Positions 8,934 to 15,305 of a DNA stretch of 64,000 bases are shown here, in pieces. The first letter of the stretch is position 1. The number at the start of each line of letters is the position of its first letter. The notes beneath the pieces are model-generated. The model was not told the DNA's origin and did no database searches. It was given only the letters and a program-made list of their open reading frames with translations. This stretch comes from a virus, in the IMG/VR virus record IMGVR_UViG_3300018080_008188, positions 62,001 through 126,000 of that record; one strand, given 5' to 3'. The position numbers and the translations under genes are program-made.

Positions 8934-9706
8934 TGGCTACCGGACACAGGGTATTTTCAGACCTGTTTGATATTGAGCACTTCGTAAAGCAGGTGGCAGT
9001 GTCCCAAGGCAAAAATCTGCTCATCGACTCCCTGCGCGAGCATTTCCGCAAGGACACGTTCTACAGATACGGAACCGACGCCTTCGGATTTCCGCTCACG
9101 CCGGATCTGACCGACCTTCCTCCGGACATCGGCGAGACGCGCACCACGCGCCTTTTCATCGGCGACATCTACAGGATGGACAAAAGATACCTTCCGTCAA
9201 TCACGGTTCGTCAGTCGGGCGGCAGCTACTATGCTATAAGCTTCAACCAGAACGAAACCACGAAATACAGGATCGACCTTGTGCTGGACGGTTACGGCGG
9301 TCGGTCCCTCCTCAAGGTTCCTACGCACAAGGTGTTTGTCGGGGGATGGAACCAGACATTCCAGGTGACAGTGGCTGCTGAAAGCATCCCAGACCGCGAG
9401 GAACTCGCGGACATCGTGTCGTCATACCTGATAGGCGTTACCAGGATTCCCACGCAGGAAGCGGGGCTGTTCATTAAAAACGTGTCGTTCGGCGGTGAAA
9501 GCGAGGAGGACTGGGCGAACGAGAAGGTTTACCTGCAGAACATCAATGTGGAGACATTCTCGGAATGGAGGCGTGAGGTGCCCGTAAGCGGTCTTATAGA
9601 AACAATAAACTTCTGCTTCGATGTTGGAATATTCGGGTCCGATAGCACAGCAAACATCGTAACCACGCTCGGTCCCGAAGATACGACGCTTGAAACCCCG
9701 ATTTAG
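8933..9706 (+). CDS. Probable virion protein preceding the tail sheath (tail terminator or neck candidate)
   Basis: A 257-residue soluble protein whose ATG shares one base with the stop of the HNH gene (TAATG). The N-terminal 60 residues are helical (DLFDIEHFVKQVAVSQGKNL), then the protein turns beta-rich (TTRLFIGDIYRMDKRYLPSI, RIDLVLDGYGGRSLLK). I do not recognise the family by sequence. Its place just before the sheath gene, interrupted only by a minus-strand HNH-like gene, matches where contractile phages often keep tail-terminator or neck proteins, so that is the leading inference. A baseplate or fibre-attachment role is an alternative. Its 3' end overlaps the convergent minus-strand gene by four bases. 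Confidence 0.65.
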   Translation: MATGHRVFSDLFDIEHFVKQVAVSQGKNLLIDSLREHFRKDTFYRYGTDAFGFPLTPDLTDLPPDIGETRTTRLFIGDIYRMDKRYLPSITVRQSGGSYYAISFNQNETTKYRIDLVLDGYGGRSLLKVPTHKVFVGGWNQTFQVTVAAESIPDREELADIVSSYLIGVTRIPTQEAGLFIKNVSFGGESEEDWANEKVYLQNINVETFSEWRREVPVSGLIETINFCFDVGIFGSDSTANIVTTLGPEDTTLETPI

Positions 9707-10200
9707 CCAGACCTTTCCCAATCCCTGACTGCGGCGCAGTTTAGGCATAGCATTTCGTGACCTTCCAGCTCTCTAACCAATCTGTCCCACGACATATTTT
9801 TCGCCCTGCTGAATGCGAAAACCTTTCCTCCCTTCCAAAACCTGAAGACGGGCGACGGAAACATTCCTTGGCAGTCTGCACATATGCCTCCCCACATAGC
9901 GACAGCCGCTTCCACCTTTTCCTCGAATTTTGCCCGCTTGACGCTCTCTTGGCACTGCTTGCAGTAGCTCAGGGGCTTGCCGCTGCTGCGCCTTAGATGG
10001 AATTCTTCCAGGTCTTTTTCGCTGTTGCAGCGAACGCAGTATGCTTTGCCTTCCGGCGGCGACACGATGTACGATCTGCGGTTGTTGCTACCGAACGGTG
10101 AGCAGTCCAGGCAGAACTTTCTGCCAGAAAGCCTGACGGTTTTTCCATCCACATTGATTTGATTGGGGAAATCCTTTCCACAGTTGCTACATTTTGGCAT
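9703..10200 (-). CDS. Degenerate HNH-like zinc-ribbon protein
   Basis: The only convincing minus-strand gene in the window, 165 residues. The frame is open further, but the ATG chosen here follows TAGGAGG and begins MPKCSNCGKDF, the usual opening of a phage and bacterial HNH family that continues with a FCLDCSPFGS motif, also present. Six CxxC pairs (CSNC, CLDC, CVRC, CKQC, CADC, CLNC) make three zinc ribbons. In active relatives the third ribbon holds an HH pair and ends in CANCHR; here these are replaced by FRFWKGGK and CLNCAAVRD, so the metal-binding catalytic histidines are missing. It may be a decayed homing endonuclease or a repurposed DNA-binding protein. It has its own copy of the promoter motif found in front of the sheath gene. 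Confidence 0.75.
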   Translation of the reverse strand: MPKCSNCGKDFPNQINVDGKTVRLSGRKFCLDCSPFGSNNRRSYIVSPPEGKAYCVRCNSEKDLEEFHLRRSSGKPLSYCKQCQESVKRAKFEEKVEAAVAMWGGICADCQGMFPSPVFRFWKGGKVFAFSRAKNMSWDRLVRELEGHEMLCLNCAAVRDWERSG

Positions 10201-10203
10201 GTC

Positions 10204-10235
10204 GAGCCTCCTAATATATGCGCACTTATTGATAG
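10204..10235 (-). promoter_or_regulatory. Putative phage promoter motif for the minus-strand zinc protein
   Basis: Read on the minus strand this holds CTATCAATAA, three variable bases, then CGCATA, followed by TATTAGGAGG and the start codon 25 bases after the first block. The same 19-base pattern stands on the + strand at 10281. Its position directly before a gene start and its duplication in divergent orientation point to a promoter recognised by a phage or phage-modified RNA polymerase, but an operator is also possible. Confidence 0.5.
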
Positions 10236-10280
10236 CATACAGAAAACCTAGCGGTTGCCTATGCCGCCTAAATATAGGTT

Positions 10281-10299
10281 CTATCAATAAAAACGCATA
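10281..10299 (+). promoter_or_regulatory. Putative phage promoter motif upstream of the tail sheath operon
   Basis: Carries CTATCAATAA, AAA, then CGCATA, identical at 16 of 19 positions to the minus-strand copy about 50 bases away. A related copy (CTATCAATA followed seven bases later by CAT) lies at 42866 just behind a terminator. The sheath ATG is about 50 bases downstream. The motif does not match a standard sigma70 -35/-10 pair with good spacing, so a phage-specific late promoter is the favoured reading. Confidence 0.5.
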
Positions 10300-10350
10300 G
10301 TCTTGAGGATTACGAATCCTTGGCATAAATCATGTGGAGGACTTCCCCAA

Positions 10351-12876
10351 ATGTCCAATATACCCGGAATTACAGGATATATTCAACCTGATGCCCTTTC
10401 GCGCACCCGCACCCTTCAGAGGGCGGTTTCCATTCCAGGAGGATTGCGCGTTCTTTGCATCATCGGCGAAGGAAAGCGCGAAGAGGTCCTGGTGGACTCC
10501 GCCATTGGCGGAGGTGCCGATGGGCTGGACCCGACATTCACCAGCGCCGTTGGCGCTGTGGGACGATACTTCCAGACATCTTTTGCACCCATGGTTGAGA
10601 ACAGGACCGAACTGTTCAAAAACGGGTCAACACTCAGAATCCTTGAAGACACTATCGATGCACAGTCGTTCTCGACACAATACGACGCTAGGATAGATCC
10701 AGAAACAGGTCAAATCGAGCTTCAGGGAGCCTCCATTGTGGATCAAGGGGGGTTGCTGTATAGCGCCAGCACAGGAAATGTCGGTGACGGATACCTGTCC
10801 ACTCCTGTCCTTACTGACACAAATGCTCCAGCAGAAACCTGGACTATCAGATGCGCCAGCACCACCAAAGACAGCTATGGCGCGCCCATACGCGGTCAGG
10901 CAACCTTCACGGCGTCCGGAAGCGTAAGCGGGCAGCTGCTTGACGACTACGGACAGGCGTACACCTGGAAAAGCGACGGAACGGCTGTCGACAACGGAGT
11001 GCTGCGCTTTGCAATATACAATCCGACCGGACAGCCGTTTGCGCAGGGCGACAGGTTCACCATCGAAGTGAGCAGCCATGTCCTACAGGACAGGGATTCC
11101 TTGGAGATCAGATATATTCCGGAGCTTGATATTAATGATCCGGAGACCTTCATCGACCCCGCAAAGCTGTACGAGAAGCACGGGCAGCCAAGCCTGACCA
11201 ACACTCTTTCCCTCGGCGCCCAAATGGCGTACGAGAACGGGGCTGCGGCCATCATGGCTCTACAGGCGGCTCCCCCTCTTCCGCGCAGGACGTCCGAAAT
11301 CGTCCTGGCGGCGCGCGATGCGACTACAAGCCTCGGAGGCGCCTCTGGCGGCAGCGATGCTGAAGACTTGATCTTTCCGGTCGAAGCTCCTGGCAAACCC
11401 GACACCGACACCGCTGTTCATTTCTTCGTCATTGGAACGGACGGAGAAGAAACACAGATTTTTCCTAACAAGGTGGACTTCTATGACCCGGACATCACGG
11501 CGGCTTTCGCACAGTATGAAAGCAGCCAGTCCGATACGCTGCTGAAAGCCAGGTTCATGGACCCGGCGCAGACTGGCGTGCCGTATGCCTATACGGTTGT
11601 CAGTGACGATAAAATCGAGCAGGACGGGGCGGACGGATATCTGAACCCGTCTGGTGTGTCCAAGGCGATCTTCACTAGCGCATCCATGCAGCTTACATCC
11701 GACGACCTAGGGAAAAACCTCGATTTTGTTACCGACACTGTCAATGAGGGGCGCTACGAGATTACGACCGTTATCAGCGCGACTAGCGCCGAGGTGACGC
11801 GCGCATCCGGGAGCTTTGCGACCGAGACGACAATGAAGTGGCAGCTTCTTGCCTCCTCCGGAGAATCACAGCGTGTGCTGCTCACCAGCGACCTTGCGCT
11901 GGCTGCGGGGCAGGGTCTCAGAATCAGCTATATTGACTACAAGGACGCAGACTTTTTCGATGCCAACTGGGCCGATGCGATCAGCGAACTGGAGAAGGTC
12001 GAAGCGCAAATTCTCGTTCCCATTCCAACCCAGACATTCAGCGCCATTCAGCAAGCCTTCAGGGTCCATGTCGAGCAAATGTCAACCATCTTCTATAAGA
12101 AGGAGCGCGTCCTATTTACTGGGGCGCAGGCTGGGCTTGATCCCTACAACGTCATCGGAACGGAGCTGGCCGCGGTGGAGGACATAGGAATCCTGGAAGG
12201 CATCCAAGGAGACGACGCCGAAGAAATCCTTGCCGGAAACATCGAGGACCTCGCCAATTACGGGGTGTCCGCGAGCTTCGGCGACTCCTTTCGCGTAGTT
12301 TACTTCTATCCTGACGAGATCGTCAGGGTTGTCAACGGCTCCAGGGAAACGGTCCCCGGATACTACCTGGCGGCGGCTGCTGCTGGAAGGACTCAGGGAA
12401 CGGTCAATGTGTCGATGCCGCTGACATTCAAGACGCTGACCGGATTCACAATCCTGAACAGCAAGCTGTACAGCCCCACGATTCTGAATCAGCTTGGAAA
12501 CGCAGGCATCACGGTCGTACAGCCCATCACGGGCGGCGGCAGGGTCCTTCACGGCAAAACCACCACGCAGAGCGGTGCTGCCGAGGAGGAGGAGATCTCC
12601 ATCGTCTTCATCAGGGACCAGCTGTCCAGGACGACGCGCGCAAGGCTGCGCCCGTACATCGGCCAGCCGGAGGACCCGCTGCAGATTCCGACTCTCATCA
12701 CGCAGATGACGAAACTGCTCGGGGCGTTCAAGTCCCAGAATCTCATCACCAAGTTCCAGAACCTTTCCGTGACGAGGGACGATGTGGAGCCGCGGCAGTT
12801 CAATATTCGCGTTGAGGCGCGTCCGAACTACCCGTCCAACTGGTTCTTCGCGGACATCAGCGTCGGTGCCATCTAA
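10351..12876 (+). CDS. Contractile tail sheath protein
   Basis: An 841-residue protein. An upstream ATG at 10303 is in frame, but TGGAGG followed ten bases later by ATG, and the typical opening MSNIPGITGYIQPD, favour this start. The C-terminal third resembles myovirus sheath proteins: a helix-rich stretch (VHVEQMSTIFYKKERVLFTG), then the conserved core, ending with DVEPRQFNIRVEARPNYPSN, in which a beta strand of the last domain completes the sheath handshake. The middle (about 140-560) holds extra domains with DGY triplets that probably decorate the outside of the tail. It is followed by two tube-protein paralogues, the standard order. It would assemble around the tube and contract on infection. 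At 841 residues it is longer than many sheath proteins. Confidence 0.85.
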   Translation: MSNIPGITGYIQPDALSRTRTLQRAVSIPGGLRVLCIIGEGKREEVLVDSAIGGGADGLDPTFTSAVGAVGRYFQTSFAPMVENRTELFKNGSTLRILEDTIDAQSFSTQYDARIDPETGQIELQGASIVDQGGLLYSASTGNVGDGYLSTPVLTDTNAPAETWTIRCASTTKDSYGAPIRGQATFTASGSVSGQLLDDYGQAYTWKSDGTAVDNGVLRFAIYNPTGQPFAQGDRFTIEVSSHVLQDRDSLEIRYIPELDINDPETFIDPAKLYEKHGQPSLTNTLSLGAQMAYENGAAAIMALQAAPPLPRRTSEIVLAARDATTSLGGASGGSDAEDLIFPVEAPGKPDTDTAVHFFVIGTDGEETQIFPNKVDFYDPDITAAFAQYESSQSDTLLKARFMDPAQTGVPYAYTVVSDDKIEQDGADGYLNPSGVSKAIFTSASMQLTSDDLGKNLDFVTDTVNEGRYEITTVISATSAEVTRASGSFATETTMKWQLLASSGESQRVLLTSDLALAAGQGLRISYIDYKDADFFDANWADAISELEKVEAQILVPIPTQTFSAIQQAFRVHVEQMSTIFYKKERVLFTGAQAGLDPYNVIGTELAAVEDIGILEGIQGDDAEEILAGNIEDLANYGVSASFGDSFRVVYFYPDEIVRVVNGSRETVPGYYLAAAAAGRTQGTVNVSMPLTFKTLTGFTILNSKLYSPTILNQLGNAGITVVQPITGGGRVLHGKTTTQSGAAEEEEISIVFIRDQLSRTTRARLRPYIGQPEDPLQIPTLITQMTKLLGAFKSQNLITKFQNLSVTRDDVEPRQFNIRVEARPNYPSNWFFADISVGAI

Positions 12877-12904
12877 GGCGCCGGCGCCCGCGCGCTGAGG
12901 AAGC

Positions 12905-13504
12905 ATGGCATCCGAATATCCGCAGACAGGAAGCAGAATCGACGACGACACGGTTCGCACCGGCCTTTCCACGCAGATGGTGGTCAAGTTCGACCATGCC
13001 ACCGTCGGCGCGCTTCAGGAGCTTGCGATAAATCAAACGCGGGACATAGCGAGATGGGAGGAGATTGGAACGGACGGAATCGTCGACTCCCATCCGCGCC
13101 ATGCGGCGCAGGTCAATCTGTCAGCAACCCGCATAGTGTTCGACGGCCTCAGGCTTCCGGAAGCTTTCGGAAGAGGATTTGTCAACTTACAGGCTCAGAG
13201 ATTTCCTTTCGACATCCATATAATCGATCGCTCGGGCGGAGAAGGGGAATTCTCAATTGTCCACACATACCACAACTGCTGGTTCAACAGATATTCCACG
13301 CCGTACAGCGCGGGAAACTACATAATCTCCGAAGGGGCGGACATCTGGTGCGAGTTCGTCACTTCCATGCAGAACGGGAAGAATGTCGCCATCGGCGGAG
13401 CATCCGGCATAACGGTTGAGTCGGACAGCGTCGAGAGAAGCACGGACCTTCTCGGACAGCGCGGCAGCCTTGACTCTGCCGGGCTACGCACCATGCAGAC
13501 ATAA
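12905..13504 (+). CDS. Tail tube protein 1
   Basis: A 199-residue protein right after the sheath gene. It is clearly homologous to the next gene: TGLSTQMVVKFDHATVGALQ versus TGLSTQIVIRVGAVTVGAVQ, RIVFDGLRLPEAFGRGFVN versus RLVFDRLRLPEAFERGFIN, and AQRFPFDIHIIDRSGG versus AQRFPFDIQVLDRSGG. Size, beta-rich pattern and position between sheath and tail chaperone identify it as a tube subunit of the Hcp/gpV fold. Two paralogues could form alternating rings, or one could be a specialised ring at an end. A GAGGAAGC site precedes the ATG. Confidence 0.8.
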   Translation: MASEYPQTGSRIDDDTVRTGLSTQMVVKFDHATVGALQELAINQTRDIARWEEIGTDGIVDSHPRHAAQVNLSATRIVFDGLRLPEAFGRGFVNLQAQRFPFDIHIIDRSGGEGEFSIVHTYHNCWFNRYSTPYSAGNYIISEGADIWCEFVTSMQNGKNVAIGGASGITVESDSVERSTDLLGQRGSLDSAGLRTMQT

Positions 13505-13530
13505 AGAAAAAAACCACGGAGGATACGAGC

Positions 13531-14139
13531 ATGACCTATCCGGCAACGGGCTCGACTCTTGACAATGTCAACATTAGCACGGGCCTCAGCACCCAAATAG
13601 TCATCAGGGTTGGGGCTGTCACAGTGGGCGCCGTACAGCAGCTACAGGTTGCGCAAAACCGACCGATCTACAGGGGAGTCGAAATCGGGCTGGACGGCAC
13701 GCTTGAGCTTGTGCCGAACCAGAGGACGGAAGTCACCCTGAACATCACAAGGCTGGTGTTCGACAGACTGAGGCTTCCAGAGGCTTTCGAGCGAGGGTTC
13801 ATCAACATTCATGCGCAGCGATTTCCGTTCGACATCCAGGTGCTGGACAGGAGCGGCGGCGACGGCGAAAACATCGTGACCCATGAATATAAAAACTGCT
13901 GGTTTCAGCAGCTCCAGACGCCGTACAATGCCGACAACTACATCATCCTTGAGACCGCCACCATACAGGTCGAGGCAGCAAGCTCGACAGCCGGCGATGG
14001 AAACAAGAATGTAGCTAACGGAGGCGTTCGCGGGTTTGAGCCGTCCATCGACGACTACGAGCGCGAAGCCGACAGGGGCGAGCGGCGCGGCACGATGGAT
14101 GTTCCAGGCGTCATCGCTGCGGCATTCTCAGAAGAATAG
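13531..14139 (+). CDS. Tail tube protein 2 (paralogue)
   Basis: A 202-residue paralogue of the preceding gene, about half identical by eye, with the best conservation at residues 60-120 (VFDRLRLPEAFERGFIN, AQRFPFDIQ, YKNCWFQ). The C-terminal tail is more charged (DDYEREADRGERRGTMD) than in tube protein 1, so the two differ mostly in the exposed end. It has a strong CGGAGG site. It is followed by a hairpin that may lower transcription into the chaperone genes, consistent with tube protein being needed in higher amounts. Confidence 0.8.
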   Translation: MTYPATGSTLDNVNISTGLSTQIVIRVGAVTVGAVQQLQVAQNRPIYRGVEIGLDGTLELVPNQRTEVTLNITRLVFDRLRLPEAFERGFINIHAQRFPFDIQVLDRSGGDGENIVTHEYKNCWFQQLQTPYNADNYIILETATIQVEAASSTAGDGNKNVANGGVRGFEPSIDDYEREADRGERRGTMDVPGVIAAAFSEE

Positions 14140-14148
14140 CGACCCACG

Positions 14149-14185
14149 GTCCGGCGGAAACTCCGCCGGACTTCTCTTCCCCTTC
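14149..14185 (+). terminator. Hairpin after the tube genes, possible (attenuating) terminator
   Basis: A perfect 10-base-pair stem (GTCCGGCGGA with TCCGCCGGAC) closed by a three-base AAC loop and followed by a pyrimidine-rich run TTCTCTTCCCCTTCC. The run is not a pure T tract, so termination may be partial. It sits between the highly needed tube proteins and the low-abundance chaperone and tape measure, where partial termination or 3' end protection would make sense. Confidence 0.5.
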
Positions 14186-14287
14186 CGCCGGCAGGACGAC
14201 TATGGCAGGCAAAAGCGACCCATCTTCATCGCATAGCGCTACAACAGAAACCGCCCCCGTTCGGGGAAGAAAGGACAAAGGTGTACA

Positions 14288-14854
14288 ATGGCAGAATTAA
14301 GGCATCCGACCATAGGAAAGGTCGGCAGCGGCGCACAGGTGCCGAATCGCTCCGGAAGCGCCGCAGGCGCATATGTATCATCTCCGGCCGGCGACATTCT
14401 TTCCGGAGCCGCAGAGGCTGCGGAAAAGCAGCAGGGGCGCGCGGAAGAAGAAGAACATGCGGACATCACGTCTTCGCATAGCAGAAACGACCTGCAGTCG
14501 CTGGTGGAACTGGGAATGGTTGAAGACAGCATAACCATAGGCGCAAAAACATTCCGCATGCATACGCTTGACGACGATACGCAGGAAAATCTTCTCAAGC
14601 GCGCTTCGGAAGCGGGCGGAGCGGACGGATTCCTGATGCTCAGGCGCATGGTGGCCGCCATGGCAATAGAGACGGTCAACGGAAAGCCTGTCGAGAACTT
14701 CGCCGAAGGCTGTGAAAGCGACGACCCGGCGGACAGAAAAATATTCGTCGTTTCGAAGCTACAGAATGTAGTCGTCAACAGGCTTTATGAGTTCTACGAG
14801 CAGCTGGTCGGTCGCAGCAATGAAAACATCAATCCGGAGCAGGTAAAAAACTAG
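14288..14854 (+). CDS. Tail assembly chaperone (gpG-like short product)
   Basis: A 188-residue protein located between tube and tape measure, the classical site of the tail assembly chaperones. It opens with a Gly/Ser/Ala-rich segment (GKVGSGAQVPNRSGSAAGAY) and then a helical domain from about residue 70 (DLQSLVELGMVEDSITIGAK). It ends in codons gta aaa aac tag, which place a canonical A AAA AAC slippery heptamer immediately before the stop. In lambda-type systems the short and the frameshifted products together coat the tape measure until the tube forms around it; the same is inferred here. AAAGGA precedes the ATG. Confidence 0.8.
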   Translation: MAELRHPTIGKVGSGAQVPNRSGSAAGAYVSSPAGDILSGAAEAAEKQQGRAEEEEHADITSSHSRNDLQSLVELGMVEDSITIGAKTFRMHTLDDDTQENLLKRASEAGGADGFLMLRRMVAAMAIETVNGKPVENFAEGCESDDPADRKIFVVSKLQNVVVNRLYEFYEQLVGRSNENINPEQVKN

Positions 14855-15300
14855 CGAAGGGGCCGTGGCACCGGCTCCGATGGAAGCTCTGCAAAATCTG
14901 GGGAGTGCCCGCAGACGACCCGCGTTTCCTGAGAATAAACAACGCCCAATGGGTCTGGTATAGCGCCCAGATAGCGCAGGACGAGGATGAAGAGTTTGAG
15001 CTGCTGCGCGACATGGCAGAGCACAATGCGATGTTCTGGAACCAGGAAGGCGTAAACCAGGTAAGGCAAGCGAGAAAGCGGACATACAAGCTGAGCGACA
15101 GTGAGTTCGGAACCATGCTTGAATCCACTTTCGGTCGCAAGCTGAACGTGCCAGACGAGAGCAGTCGCATTCCCTTGGCAGTCCCGGCGGAAAAGAGCGC
15201 ACCTTCGTCCGGCGGATGGAAAATGCGCGACGATGTTGATGCTGGAGCATATCTCGGAATGGAGCTTGACGATATTTCATTCACGCCCTTCAAGGAGTAG
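14288..15300 (+). CDS. Tail assembly chaperone, -1 frameshift fusion (gpGT-like)
   Basis: Slippage by one base on A AAA AAC at 14845-14851 joins the 188-residue chaperone to the next reading frame from the cta codon at 14851, giving a 337-residue product. The added part begins LAKGPWHRLRWKLCKIWG and continues VPADDPRFLRINNAQWVWYS, ending at 15300. The downstream frame has no stop back to the slip site. Its only nearby start, a GTG at 14905, has GGGGA almost touching it, so independent initiation is poorly supported. The T-like extension usually contacts tube subunits. The tape measure gene follows after five bases. Confidence 0.8.
14845..14878 (+). promoter_or_regulatory. Programmed -1 ribosomal frameshift site
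   Basis: Slippery heptamer A AAA AAC (14845-14851) in the zero frame, a seven-base spacer containing the zero-frame stop, then a stem-loop: GGGGCCG (14859-14865) pairs with CGGCTCC (14872-14878), seven pairs with one G-U, around a six-base loop TGGCAC. Heptamer, spacer length and stem match well-known -1 frameshift signals in the G/T genes of tailed phages. Confidence 0.85.
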
Positions 15301-15305
15301 CGCAA

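Noticed and set aside
10303-10350. Longer tail sheath start at ATG 10303
   Set aside because: It would begin just behind or inside the promoter motif, lacks a ribosome binding site, and adds residues unlike sheath N-termini.
14202-14300. Small ORF of 32 codons (MAGKSDPSSSHSATTETAPV start) between tube and chaperone genes
   Set aside because: It overlaps the chaperone start out of frame, has no clear ribosome binding site and low-complexity content, so it could not be supported.
14905-15300. Separate gene starting at GTG 14905
   Set aside because: GGGGA is almost adjacent to the GTG, and the frame continues without stop back to a canonical slippery heptamer, so a frameshift fusion explains it better.
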